Assembly: GCA_010157825.1 (NCBI GenBank)
Contig: VFSE01000230.1
Location: forward strand, 62,001 to 126,000
Source: Vickermania ingenoplastis
Taxonomy: Eukaryota > Euglenozoa > Kinetoplastea > Trypanosomatida > Trypanosomatidae
Direction of reading: 5' to 3'
Length of the DNA stretch: 64,000 bases
Notes under the pieces: model-generated
Seen by the model: the letters and a program-made list of their open reading frames with translations, nothing else
Database searches by the model: none
Told to the model about the DNA's origin: nothing
Position numbers and translations under genes: made by a program
In this document: positions 8,448-18,809 of the stretch, one piece after another
How positions within the stretch are numbered: position 1 is the first letter of the stretch
How the letters are laid out: each line of letters opens with the position of its first letter

Positions 8448-11180
8448 ATGGCTGCTTACCAGTCCGCTGCAGCGCTGTCGCACCTGTGCCAGGCGCCGTC
8501 CCGGATTCGGAACTTCTGCGTGGTGGCCCATGTCGACCACGGCAAAACGACCCTCAGCGACTACCTCATCGCCTCCAACGGCATCCTGTCGCAGCAGCTG
8601 GCTGGGGACGTCCGGCTGATGGACTCCCGCCCCGACGAACAGGAGCGCTGCATTACCATGAAGGCCAGCTCCATCGCCTTGGAGCACACATACCAGGGCC
8701 AGCAGCACCTCCTCAACCTTGTCGACTCACCCGGCCACATTGACTTCTCCTGCGAAGTCTCCACCGCCATGCGCCTGTGTGACGGCGCTGTGATTCTTGT
8801 TGACGTTGTCGATGGCGTGCGGCAGCAGACGCACAACATGCTCCGACACGCCTTCAAAGAAGGACTCAGCATGTGCCTGGTGCTTAACAAAATAGATCGA
8901 TTCATTGTAGCACAGCAATGCACAGCGGAGGAAGCCTACGACCGAATGCGCTCCATTATCGAGACTTGCAACGCGACGTTGGCTGCCTACAAGAACCAGC
9001 AGCGGATCCAGGAAGGGGTTGAGGTGGAGGAGGACGATGAAGACGACGAGACTTGGTTCGACCCCACCCACCAGAACGTAGTCTTCTGCAGCTGCCGCGA
9101 CGGCTGGGCCTTCCAGTTGAAGGATTTTGCGAAGCTCTATACGAAATTGCTGCCGGACGTGACGGATCTGGAGACGAAGCTGTGGGGGGAGTACTACCTG
9201 GACAGCAAGACCAAGTCCGTTACACAGGTCCGGAAGAAGACGACCCAGCAGCCGTTGGCCGTGCAGCTGGTCCTCGAGCCGCTCTGGGCAATGTACGCCA
9301 CCTTCTCAGAAGACGGTGAGGATGAGGCCCGGGGGAGGATGGCAGCCAAAGTTGGTGTTCCAGAGAGGGTGTGGAACCATCCGCGCCGCGACTTGGCGGC
9401 TAAACTCAAAGCCGTACTCTCAGCGTGGCTCCCCCTAGCTCCCTGTGTGCTGCGCACCATCTGCGAGGTGCTGGACAATCCCATCACAGCTATGCGGCGA
9501 CGGATTGATCGCCTAATCCCAGGTCACGAGGGCTTGCCACAAAACATCAAAACGGCGTTGCTTAACTGTGACACCTCGTCCGAGGCGCCGTGCGTTGTAT
9601 ATGTTTGCAAGCTCATTGACACGCAATACCTCGTGGGGAAAATGATCGGTGCTGAAGAGTGTCAGGACGACGCATTCATTGGATTCGCACGCGTTTATAG
9701 CGGCCGTTTGCACTCCCAACAGAAAGTTTTCATTCACAGCGACGGCCGCATTGAAGAAGGAGTTGTGAGCAAGGTGTTCATGTTCCGCGGGGCAGGGCTG
9801 GAGGAGATCGACACAGTTTACGCCGGCTCTCTCTGCGGCGTGGGTGGCCTCACTGGGAGTATCATTAAGTACGCAACGGTCTCCTCTGAGGCGGCCATGA
9901 TTCCTTTTCAGCCGTTAGCACTGCCAAGCACGTCGATTGTGCAGTTCTCTGTGTACCCCAAGGACCCGAAGGAGCTGCACCGGCTCGAGAAGGGCCTGCG
10001 CATGCTGTACAAGGTGGATCCTCAGGTGGAGCTCAGCCTATTACCGACGGGCGAGCAGGTCATCGGTACCGCCGGCGAGGTCCACGCCGAGCGCTGTCTG
10101 AAAGATCTTGTGGACACCTTCGCCCAGGTCGAGGTTGTGGCCTCGGAGCCGATTGTACGATTTCGCGAGACAATCATCGGCAGCGGCAACGCCAAGGCCA
10201 AGCCGTACACGGCGTCCGTTGGCGACGGCGCGTTCAAGATTACGCTATCTGCCCGGCCGCTGCCAGCAGAGTCCATTGACGTACTGAAGGACGACGCTGA
10301 GAATCTTGCCGACAACCCTCGCGTTCGGCAGCAGCTGGAGGCCTCCCTCCTGACGCATCGCCGCTTCGCGAGGCTGCTGCGCCGTACGGAGGGCGCCGTC
10401 GGAGGCGGCCTCTACGCCTACGGGCCCACCAAGCTAGGGTTTATCGGCTGTGTGCTGCTGGTGGAGCTCGACGTCGACGAAGTGGGGGAGGACGGCGCCG
10501 CCACGCCGTGCGCCTCGGAGGACTCGCAGCACCAGATGCGCCTGCTGCGGGAGTGGTGGGAGTGGATTGTGGCCGGATTTCAGGCAGCGGCAGAGAGCGG
10601 CCCGATGGCGCAGGAGCCAATGTTCGGCATCGCCTTCATCATTTCACACATTGAGGTGCAGCAGCCACCGGAGGGGGCACCAGCCCTTGTAGGGGGCCTG
10701 GTGCTCCCCTGCGTGCGCGATGCGTGCCGCGCGGCGATGGAGTTCCACCCCCGGCGCCTCGTGGAGCCCATGCTAGACTGTACAGTGTACAGCTCTGGAA
10801 CAACTCAAGGGAAGATATATGGCGCTCTGAGCCGCCGGCGCTCCGAGATCATTGAGGAGGTGCCGAACGAGGGCAGTGATCTCTTCTATATTAAGTGCCT
10901 TCTCCCCGCAGTGGAGGCCTTTGGGCTGCAGGATGAGCTGAGAGTGCAGACGCAGGGCGCCTCCAACGCGCAGCTTCAGATGAGCCACTGGGCGCTGATC
11001 GAAGCCGATCCCTTCTTTGTCCCCACGACGCGAGAGGAAATCGAGGAGCACGGCTCAGAAGTTGGCACGAAGAACATTGCTGAGCAACTACTCGAGAAGA
11101 TCCGGCGGCGGAAGGGCCTCTACCGCGAGCGGGTGGTGCAGAGCGCGGAGAAGCAGAAATTCTCCTTGAAGGGCGCCTAA
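8448..11180 (+). CDS. EFL1: Elongation factor-like GTPase 1 (EFL1/Ria1)
   Basis: 910 residues from the ATG at 8448. EFL1 is a cytosolic EF2-like GTPase that, with SBDS, ejects eIF6/Tif6 from pre-60S ribosomal subunits in the last maturation step. Seen: G1 'AHVDHGKTT' (residues 27-35), the EFL1-typical 'ILSQQLAGDVRLMDSRPDEQ' and 'CITMKASSI' segments, G3 'DSPGHIDF', G4 'NKID', an acidic insertion in the G domain (EVEEDDEDDE), and EF2-like domains II-V ('GEVHAERCLKDL', 'TQGKIYGALSRRR'). True EF2 would keep its translocation-specific domain IV tip and has no such insertion. The protein is shorter than the roughly 1,100-residue yeast and human forms. Confidence 0.93.
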   Translation: MAAYQSAAALSHLCQAPSRIRNFCVVAHVDHGKTTLSDYLIASNGILSQQLAGDVRLMDSRPDEQERCITMKASSIALEHTYQGQQHLLNLVDSPGHIDFSCEVSTAMRLCDGAVILVDVVDGVRQQTHNMLRHAFKEGLSMCLVLNKIDRFIVAQQCTAEEAYDRMRSIIETCNATLAAYKNQQRIQEGVEVEEDDEDDETWFDPTHQNVVFCSCRDGWAFQLKDFAKLYTKLLPDVTDLETKLWGEYYLDSKTKSVTQVRKKTTQQPLAVQLVLEPLWAMYATFSEDGEDEARGRMAAKVGVPERVWNHPRRDLAAKLKAVLSAWLPLAPCVLRTICEVLDNPITAMRRRIDRLIPGHEGLPQNIKTALLNCDTSSEAPCVVYVCKLIDTQYLVGKMIGAEECQDDAFIGFARVYSGRLHSQQKVFIHSDGRIEEGVVSKVFMFRGAGLEEIDTVYAGSLCGVGGLTGSIIKYATVSSEAAMIPFQPLALPSTSIVQFSVYPKDPKELHRLEKGLRMLYKVDPQVELSLLPTGEQVIGTAGEVHAERCLKDLVDTFAQVEVVASEPIVRFRETIIGSGNAKAKPYTASVGDGAFKITLSARPLPAESIDVLKDDAENLADNPRVRQQLEASLLTHRRFARLLRRTEGAVGGGLYAYGPTKLGFIGCVLLVELDVDEVGEDGAATPCASEDSQHQMRLLREWWEWIVAGFQAAAESGPMAQEPMFGIAFIISHIEVQQPPEGAPALVGGLVLPCVRDACRAAMEFHPRRLVEPMLDCTVYSSGTTQGKIYGALSRRRSEIIEEVPNEGSDLFYIKCLLPAVEAFGLQDELRVQTQGASNAQLQMSHWALIEADPFFVPTTREEIEEHGSEVGTKNIAEQLLEKIRRRKGLYRERVVQSAEKQKFSLKGA

Positions 11181-11560
11181 ACGCAGCACAAGCGCCTTCA
11201 AATCCGTAGCACGACAAGTGACGTGAAACACTCTTTTTTTTTTAAAAAAAAAACCTCTTTGGATTTATGCTTGCGACTTAAACACTTTTTTTTTTCCCTT
11301 CCGCAATAAACCAGAAAAAAATATGTATCCACAACCGTCGATGTTTTAGCGAAAGAACCGCCCATCCTCTTGGCGCACCCTCTACACCAATGCAGCTTGC
11401 TCTGAGATTTGCTCATCGCTCCTCTTGTTTATTATGACGCATCCCGATGTGGGTCCCAGAGGCTTCTCTTGAGAAGAAGCCGGTGCGATTCCACGGCCCT
11501 TTTGTTCGCGTACTAGTTTAAGGACGGACCCATTGCATAAAAGACCCCCGGCCGTGTCGT
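11181..11560. other. Intergenic spacer
   Basis: This 380-base gap contains a T10A10 palindromic run at 11234-11253 and another T run near 11286. No ORF or RNA gene was recognised. Confidence 0.6.
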
Positions 11561-13258
11561 ATGAGCGGCCCTCCCCCGCCACGGATATTCGTGGCCAAGC
11601 GCTCCCAGTTTGTCGGCGATGACTCCCGGATGCTCGTTCGGCACGGCGAGCGGAACATCGCTGTGGTGTACCATTCCGGCGACTTCTACGCGATGGACAA
11701 CGCGTGCTACCATCACGGCGGGCCGCTTCTCATGGGGGATATTGAGGACCTTGGCGGCCACCCATGTTTGGTGTGTCCCTGGCACCGCTACCCCATATCG
11801 CTGCGTACAGGCGAAGGACTCTATATGGGCCTCGACTTCCCAGCAGGGCAGCAGCCAGTGAAGCGTATCAAGTCCAAGGGCCAAATGCAGCGCGTACATC
11901 AGGTCGAGGTGTGCGGCGAGGACGTTTTTGTCGTTGTGAACACGCATCCCATGCTGCTCGAGAGCGACACCTACGCCACCATGGAGCGAGCCAATCGTGA
12001 GACGGCGATGTCCGCCCCCGTCCAGATGACCACCGGGGCCATGCGGCGCTCCGGGGAGCACTTGCACAGCCACTCGCCACGACCAGATCGTGCTGCAGGC
12101 GCCGGGACCGTTGGGCTCCCAGCTCCCAGCACCCAGCTCGGCGGCAGCAGCGGGCTCCTTACCCCGTCCGAGCCCCCTCGCCCTGATAGTCGAGCGGGCG
12201 TCAATCCGCTGCTGTCGAATTCGTCCCCGTACGCGACGGCTGCTGGTATCGCCTACTTCAAAGATCTTTCCATCGCTGTGCGAAGAGTGTCGGACGTCTG
12301 CGACAGGACCCGAGAAATCAGTTTTGTTCTCAGGTCTGGTAGCGTGCGGCGGAATTTCGAGTTGGGCGAGACGATCGAACTGCTGCTGCCCAACAATCGC
12401 GAGCAGCACCTGCACCTTATAGTCACGGGCGAGGACAGCGCGGGGTACACGTCGCTGGTGCGCCACCAGCCGCAGCTAGACCGGCACGGAAAGGCAAAAA
12501 AGCTGGACGCCTCCGTCCCGCAGGAATGGATCTACGAGTTCTCCCTCTACGCGGTTATGCCTGTGCGATCCGTCAGCGGCCGCTTCACTCTGGCGGATCA
12601 CATGCAGCAGCTGCGGGAACTAGGGGGTCGGGTGCTGTGGCTCTCTGCCGGCATGGGGATCAGTAGCGCCTATGCGGCCATGCAGGTCTTCTTTGGCCCC
12701 TCTATTGCCCTTGAGGATGTCAGGCTCCGCTTCTGCGAAGACACGCTGATGGTGCTCCACCTCCACGTTGAGCGCCAGAAGACGGCTATTCCCAAGCTGG
12801 AGACCCTGCTAGAGTGGGCACGACGCTGCGCCCCACAGCCGTCAAACGACGTCAACGGGGTGAAGAGGCGTCGACGGCACCACAGCCGCAGCGACAGCAA
12901 CGCGGAGGGTCCCGTGCCCCTCTACTCACCGGTGCCACAGCAAGCTACATACATATTTCACTGCTTTCTCACCAAGGAGCAGGAGCCCCGCACCCTCTTC
13001 CCCTCCCCCTTGCCGCCAGTCGGAGGCGGCGAGCACGGTGTAGCGCTGCCGTGTTTTGTGTACGGCCGTCGGCCCACCTCGCTGGACCTTCGTCTGGCGG
13101 TGGAGACATACTTTGGCCGAGAGCCGTTCCTGGCGTATGTGAGCGGCCCACAGAGTTTTATAGAGGAGCAGCTGCAGGTGCTGCGTGCCATGGGGGTGCC
13201 CGAGAACTGCGTTCTGACGCCGGTGCCGTACGGTGGCGAGGACGCACCACCCACATAA
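11561..13258 (+). CDS. Rieske [2Fe-2S] protein fused to a ferredoxin-reductase-like FAD/NAD module
   Basis: 565 residues. An N-terminal Rieske domain (about 8-115) has both cluster motifs: C49-x-H51 in 'ACYHHGGPL' and C72-x-x-H75 in 'CLVCPWHRYP'. A Pro/Ser-rich linker (about 140-215) follows. The C-terminal part resembles an FNR-type flavin reductase: a beta-rich flavin-domain region (about 220-345), then a nucleotide-binding region with 'VLWLSAGMGISSAYA' and the typical last helix and strand 'YVSGPQSFIEEQLQVLRAMG'. An Arg/His-rich insertion near 425-445 ('VKRRRRHHSR') interrupts the NAD region. The predicted activity is NAD(P)H to flavin to [2Fe-2S] electron transfer on one chain. The substrate is unknown, no membrane segment is seen and no target signal is obvious. 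Confidence 0.82.
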   Translation: MSGPPPPRIFVAKRSQFVGDDSRMLVRHGERNIAVVYHSGDFYAMDNACYHHGGPLLMGDIEDLGGHPCLVCPWHRYPISLRTGEGLYMGLDFPAGQQPVKRIKSKGQMQRVHQVEVCGEDVFVVVNTHPMLLESDTYATMERANRETAMSAPVQMTTGAMRRSGEHLHSHSPRPDRAAGAGTVGLPAPSTQLGGSSGLLTPSEPPRPDSRAGVNPLLSNSSPYATAAGIAYFKDLSIAVRRVSDVCDRTREISFVLRSGSVRRNFELGETIELLLPNNREQHLHLIVTGEDSAGYTSLVRHQPQLDRHGKAKKLDASVPQEWIYEFSLYAVMPVRSVSGRFTLADHMQQLRELGGRVLWLSAGMGISSAYAAMQVFFGPSIALEDVRLRFCEDTLMVLHLHVERQKTAIPKLETLLEWARRCAPQPSNDVNGVKRRRRHHSRSDSNAEGPVPLYSPVPQQATYIFHCFLTKEQEPRTLFPSPLPPVGGGEHGVALPCFVYGRRPTSLDLRLAVETYFGREPFLAYVSGPQSFIEEQLQVLRAMGVPENCVLTPVPYGGEDAPPT

Positions 13259-13929
13259 GAGAGGGAGAGGGAGAGAGCGCACTGCCCTCCCTCCTCCCAT
13301 TGAAGTCCTAGCGGGTGGGACGGGTGAGGTGTATGGCGTATTGCCACGCACCAACGCTGCTGGAGGCCACCGTGGTGGACTGTTGAGCTCGTGCCTCAAG
13401 TGGTCCGTTTAAAAAATCGTATAAAAATCTAGGGCCAGCTTGATGGCGTTCTTGTACCGCCCTTCTACCCTAGCAGATGATGAACTTGCTGGAGCTGCTG
13501 CGGAGCAGCAACAGAGAGGAGTGGACCAGAGATGACCAAATCCACCATAACATGTATGGAAACATAAACCTGGCGCCAGGGACGTCGTGAGAGCGCCTGT
13601 AATCTTTCAATCCCTTTTTGGTCCGCCATTCCAATACATTTACTCTGTTTCTTCTCTTTCTGGCTCTGTGTGTGCGTGTGTGCTCCTCTACCTCCCTCTC
13701 GCGGTACGCCCCGCAGTAAGACCCTAAAGTCCTTTCCTTGCGGCAGTACACGAAACGGATCTCGTGAAGCGCTGTCAACACGCGAGGAAGAATAAACAGT
13801 GGTAGATTGACCCCACTTGAATCTTTTACTCCAACGTCCGCAGCACCCCACCATCCCAGCAGAGCCTCTGGGCTGCAGCTGGTTGCTGTCCTCCTCGCAG
13901 TGAGCTCTTTATTCATTGGTACCAAGTGG
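13259..13929. other. Spacer upstream of PP2C gene
   Basis: This gap of about 670 bases has a GA-rich start (13259-13280), T/C- and GT-rich patches around 13640-13700, and from 13768 onward a frame open into the PP2C gene without an ATG. That open part codes for a hydrophobic stretch ('LQLVAVLLAVSSLFIGTKW') just before the chosen start. Confidence 0.5.
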
Positions 13930-15036
13930 ATGATGGGCAACACCCCCAGCGCCAGCGCTACCCCGCCACAGGGCCCTTCCCTGGATTCCACCACAACCAC
14001 ACTCGATACAAACGCTTCGGTGGATCCCAACGAGCTCGTGCTGCACACGTGGGCGTTCTGCAAAGCCAAACGCACCAAAGTTCTTGCATTCCTTGGGGAC
14101 TCGGAGGAGAAGAAGCGTGCGGCGTCGCGAGAGTGGCGCGAACGCGGGAGTTTCGTTGGATTAGACTGCGGCGAAGACAGCTTCTTCGTGGCGCGGCACC
14201 ATAAGGCGCTTGGTGTGGCGGACGGTGTTGGCGGCTGGCGCTCGCACGGCGTCGACCCGTCCGAGTTCTCCAACGCGCTGATGCAGCACGCCAAGGCGTA
14301 CACCGACAAGCATTACCCGGACCAGCACAGCCTGGATCCCCAGGCGATCATGCAGCACGCCCATGAGAAGGTGATAAGAGAAGGGAAGGTCCAGGCCGGG
14401 AGCAGCACGGCTTGTATAGCCACACTGAAGCAGCTCCAGGACGGCTCCCATGCTTTGAATGTGGCGAACTTGGGGGACAGCGGCCTTATCGTGGTGCGGG
14501 ATGGGCAGCAGGTCTTCCGGGCTGAGGAGCTCACCCACGCCTTCAACACGCCGTACCAGCTGGCCGTCGTCCCCCGCCGCTTTAGCCGTTCTCTCTCCGA
14601 CTCGGCGAGTGATGCCGCGCGCCACGTGGTGCCCGTGCAGGAAGGCGACGTCGTTGTGCTCGGGACGGACGGACTGTTCGATAACCGCTTCGCCTCGCAG
14701 GTGGCAGCAGAGGCTCAATGGGTAGCACAGTCCTCGGGGGCGTCCAGCGTCCCCACAAAAGACATCTACAGTACGGTCCCCATCGTTGGCGGATGGCTGC
14801 GCCGGGTGATGGGTACCACCGCTGTGCCGTACACCGACCCGTACCGCGTTGCGGAGCGTATTGTCACGGATGCGATTCACAATGCGTACAGCAAGTCCTC
14901 GCACACCCCGTGGGCGGCCATGCTGCGAGAGCACGGTGTGCCCAATGCGGTGGGCGGCAAGCCGGATGATGTCACTGTGCTGCTGGGGCTCGTGGGCCGG
15001 CGTGGCGTCAACGACACCAACATTCCGCGGTGGTAA
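13930..15036 (+). CDS. PP2C-family (PPM) Ser/Thr phosphatase, PTC7-like
   Basis: 368 residues from the first ATG at 13930. PPM phosphatases are two-metal (Mn/Mg) enzymes. Seen: 'GEDSFF' with the first metal Asp at about residue 83, 'GVADGVGGW' with Asp at about 98, 'SSTACIATL', 'ANLGDSGLIVVRDG', and the late 'VVLGTDGLFDN' and 'GKPDDVTVLLG'. The set 'GVADGVGGW' plus 'GTDGLFDN' is characteristic of the PTC7/PPTC7 branch, which is mitochondrial in yeast and animals. The hydrophobic segment encoded immediately upstream of the first ATG could be a membrane anchor if translation starts earlier, but no ATG is available in that frame. Confidence 0.85.
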   Translation: MMGNTPSASATPPQGPSLDSTTTTLDTNASVDPNELVLHTWAFCKAKRTKVLAFLGDSEEKKRAASREWRERGSFVGLDCGEDSFFVARHHKALGVADGVGGWRSHGVDPSEFSNALMQHAKAYTDKHYPDQHSLDPQAIMQHAHEKVIREGKVQAGSSTACIATLKQLQDGSHALNVANLGDSGLIVVRDGQQVFRAEELTHAFNTPYQLAVVPRRFSRSLSDSASDAARHVVPVQEGDVVVLGTDGLFDNRFASQVAAEAQWVAQSSGASSVPTKDIYSTVPIVGGWLRRVMGTTAVPYTDPYRVAERIVTDAIHNAYSKSSHTPWAAMLREHGVPNAVGGKPDDVTVLLGLVGRRGVNDTNIPRW

Positions 15037-15333
15037 TTCAAATGATGTGCGAGACAACCGCGCATCACAGATAATAAAAGAAGCAGGGGGCCCCCTGAGA
15101 GAGAGGAGGATAGTCTTCCCCCCCTCCCTCTATCGCGTTGTTCAAATCGTTGCTGGTGCGGTCTCTTCTTCCTGTATCACTTGCTCTAGTTCTCAACACA
15201 TTTTCTCTTTCATTCTTCATTCTTTGACTCTACTAGGCTTCTTGGTATTATTCAGCCCTAACACTACAGAACGCCACCCATAGACCCCTATCTCCACTGG
15301 ACTCTTCTGGGGGCCGTTTGCTGCTACAACGAC

Positions 15334-18300
15334 ATGCTAGACAACTACTTCCAGCGGTTCCTCTGCCAACGCCCAAAGGCCGGTGGGGCACGCCTCCCCG
15401 GACCGGCCGGCACCGAAAGGATGCCGTCGCACTTACCCCTTTCATCACCCCCAGCCTCCGCGCCAACGGCGGCGGTCGCCTCTCAGCTGATGGAGGCGGA
15501 GGAGGAAGACATGCTCCTATCGCCTCTGACAAGCCCAACGCTGAAGCGGGGGCGGGACCGCCATCCCGCCGAGATGACTGCGGCGGAGGTGGACGCGCAG
15601 CTGATGGCAATCCTGCATTCGGACCCCAGCGATTCCGTGTCGGAACCGTCTCAGGAACAGCGGCGCCGCCGTCGCATCGAGCCCGACTCTCAGGACGCGG
15701 AGGACGAGGAGCTGCTGCTGCTGCTCGGGTCGCAGGAGGCGCGCCGGCGGCGCCATGAACAAACAGAGCGGGGACAGCAGCAGTCGGCGGCGCAACGCCA
15801 GGCCGAGCGGCCCCGCGAGCTTGCCCCCCCTTCTGCCGTCTTTCCCCGCCGCGGCCCATTTCAGCTCTGCCGTGGGCAACCCACAAGAAGGAGGACCTGC
15901 GCCGCATCGCGAAACTGTTTGCCCTGCAGCTCGAGGCCGAAATGGCGCTGGACGATAGCCTTCTCAGCGCCTTCACTCCCTTCATGCGCAGCCGCTTCCT
16001 GAAGAAGATCTCCGCAAGCAGCAGCGTCGGTTCGCCCACCGCTGCCACCGTTGCCCTCCCGCACCCGCTTGACCTGGACCCCGCTGTGCTGGACGATGAC
16101 TGGGAAGACGGCTCCAACCCGTACCGGCAGCGTGTCCCTCCCTTTCGCCTCTTTGAGCCGGCGCCGCGGAGCATCACATCCGAACTAGCAGACCCGCCTG
16201 CTATGGACGCACCACTGGGGTCGCAGCGCCCTCCTGCGTTCTCTCTGCGGCCGTATCAGCTCGAGGGCGTCGGCTTTCTGCTGCAGCATTTTCATCGCGG
16301 CCTGTCCTGCATCCTTGCAGATGACATGGGGCTCGGCAAGACGGCGCAGATATCCGCCTTTTTTCACGTACTTTCGCATCTGCACGGCGTTACCGGCCCG
16401 CACCTCATCATTACACCCCTCACCACACTGACGAACTGGATGCGGGAGCTGAGTCGCTGGGCGCCGGAGCTGCGGCTCCTCAAGTACCACGGGGGGAAGC
16501 AGGAGCGCAGCCGCCTGAGCCTCGAGCGGCACCCGGGTGTGGTCGTCACGACGCCCGCACTCATAAACCAGGATGCATCATTCTTTGTGAAGCGTGCGTT
16601 CGTATGCGTGGTCGTGGACGAGGCCCACGTGCTCAAGAATCAGCGAACACGGATCACCAGCACCTCCCGCAAGCTGACTGCCGCCTTCCGCGTGGCGGTC
16701 ACGGGGACGCCTGTGCAGAACGACACCAGGGAGGTCTGGAGCCTGTTCGGCTTCCTCTTCCCGCACATCACGTCGAGGGAGCAAGACGAGGTGGAGGAGA
16801 ACACGGCGGCAGCGGCGGCCGCCTGCGCCACCGCACTCGGCCACGTTATGCTGCGCCGCACAAAGGGGCAGCTGCTGCTCGGAATCCCACCCCGGGTGGA
16901 TCATCCCACCACGCTGCTCGAGCCGACGTTTATTCAGTCGGAGCTGCTCTCTCGCATGGTGTCCGGCGCCGTGGAGAGCGGGGAGGGCTCGATGCAGGGG
17001 CACCTGACACATCAGCGCATGGTCTGCAGCCATCCCCTCGCCGTGCGTATCACCGTGTTGTCTAGCAGCGGCAGCAGCAGCGCGCCTGAAGAGGGTGCTG
17101 TCGCCGTCGCCAGCGTTCAGAAGCGGCTTGAGGCCGCTGGCATACCCTTCACGGCGGAGGCGATCATCGACCCCAGTGCCAAGATGCGCTATCTCGACAC
17201 GGAACTGCCGCGGCTTCGCGCTGCGGGGCACCGCTGCCTCGTCTTCAGCAACTTCACCTCCGTTGTGGACCTCTTGGAAGCGATGTGCGTGCTGCGTGGT
17301 TACTCGTACGAGCGCCTCGACGGATCTTGCAATCGAGTCGAGCGAGAGTTGTCTATGCATCGTTTCAACAACACGGCCTCCTCCTGCTTTTTATTTCTCA
17401 TCACGACGTCTGCCGGCGGAGTTGGGATCACCCTGACGGGTGCCGACACCGTCATCCTCTTCGACAGCAATTTCAATCCGCAGCTCGATCGACAAGCAGC
17501 GGATCGGGCCCACCGCATCGGCCAGACCCGAGAGGTCCACGTCTATCGCCTGTGCCTGCAGAACACCGTGGAGGAGCACATTCGCGACATCTCCGCGTTC
17601 CGAGCGTCGCTGGGGGACATGATTGTCTCCGCCGGTGGGAGCGGCGCGGCGGCGGCGACTGGGCGGCAGCGCGACAGCAGCAGCGCGGCAGGACCAACGG
17701 GGGCGGAGATCCGGGCCATGTTCTCCCGCCTGTTGGCGCGGCAGAAGGAGGCGCAGGAGGAGGGCCGCGGCCAGCGCTCCCACACGGCGGTGGCCCTCGA
17801 GGACGCCGCGCGCTGCGAGACGGCTGATGCGGAGCGGTTAGTGGAGGAGCTGCTAGAGATCTCCAGGGGGGAGGGGCCGGCGGCGGTCCGCCGGACAGCA
17901 GGGGCTCGGCGCGGGGGCCGGGGACCCGGTGGGCCGGCAAAGCACACCCACTTTTGTTTTTTGTGCGGTGAGAAGATGCACGCGTTCGAGCCGCTGCTCC
18001 ACTGCCTTGTGTGCCCCAAGGCGTTCCACGCTGCGTGCGTCGGGGCCCCGAGGCGACAGCAGGGCGTGTCTGCACCGCGGCAGTGGACGTGCCCGCGACA
18101 TCACTGCACCATCTGTGAGAAGCCAATGCAGGCGGATGGTGCCATCTTCATGTGTGTGGCGTGTCCCAGAGCCTTTTGCTTTGACTGCCTCCCCGCCCAC
18201 TTCCTGGAGCTCGACGACGAGGGCCGGTCGCTGCGTTATGTGCACCGGACGTACCCCGAGATGGAGGCCGAGGGGATGGAGCTGCGCCGCACCTGCTATT

Positions 18301-18410
18301 ATATCCGCTGCCTGCGCTGCTCGGGGCTGGAGAGCCCGTCCAGCACCTCGTCCGACAGCGACACAGATAGCGAGGCAGTGGAGGAGAGCGAGGAGGATGA
18401 CAGCGCATGA
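15334..18410 (+). CDS. SNF2-family ATPase with C-terminal PHD-like fingers (frame change near 15.83 kb)
   Basis: Chromatin-remodelling type SF2 translocase. The first part (ATG 15334, frame ending at 16002) is acidic and Ser/Pro-rich. The second frame is clearly coding before its first ATG at 15942 ('KKEDLRRIAKLFALQLEAE'). One extra base between about 15824 (a C7 run) and 15880 would give one protein of about 1,025 residues. The ATPase core shows 'DDMGLGKTAQ', 'VVVDEAHVLKN', 'AVTGTPVQND', 'GGVGITLTGAD' and 'ADRAHRIGQTREV'. The C-terminal 130 residues hold two Cys/His clusters ('CFLCGEK', 'CLVCPKAFHAAC', 'CTICEKP', 'CVACPRAFCFDC') resembling paired PHD or extended-PHD fingers that read histone tails. 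The protein ends in an acidic tail. Subfamily (ISWI, CHD, ATRX or other) was not settled. Confidence 0.85.
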
Positions 18411-18809
18411 GAGAGGAGTTTGAGCCGCCGGCGAGGCGAGCGCGGTCGAGTTTTGTCCATCTCGCCCTTGGGCTCATTTACATCACTTTACAACACTTAC
18501 AATAGAACAGAGCAGAACCTAAAAGAAATGATCCCTCACGAACCGAATGACACAGCGAATAGATCGTTTGGAGTTGCGCCCATTAGCAACCTGGTAATTT
18601 GACCCACTACAGACAGGTACCCACTTCAGACTCGTTGCGCTGCACGATCCGTGTTCTTTTTTGCTTCTCCTTTCTCCTTCCCACTTGCTACAGCAAAGCG
18701 GTAAAAGTGCCTCCGCACCGTTGTCGCTGTTCTGTCCCGCTCTGGCTGTGTGACAGCACCACATAATTGCGAAGCGCAGATTAGAAGGAGGGGGTAGCTC
18801 GCCTTCCAG
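18411..18809. other. Intergenic spacer
   Basis: About 400 bases, mixed composition, with a T/C-rich patch at 18650-18690 that may serve as the pyrimidine tract for the next gene. Nothing else was recognised. Confidence 0.5.

Noticed and set aside
13470-14309. Long minus-strand ORF over the PP2C gene (and similar minus-strand ORFs over NPHP4, aminopeptidase P and others).
   Set aside because: Antisense shadows of GC-rich + strand genes; they lack family signatures.
15755-15958. Separate small ORF and a separate 222-residue ORF before the SNF2 core.
   Set aside because: They are the other frames around the SNF2 N terminus. The true coding sense passes from frame to frame through a one-base change.
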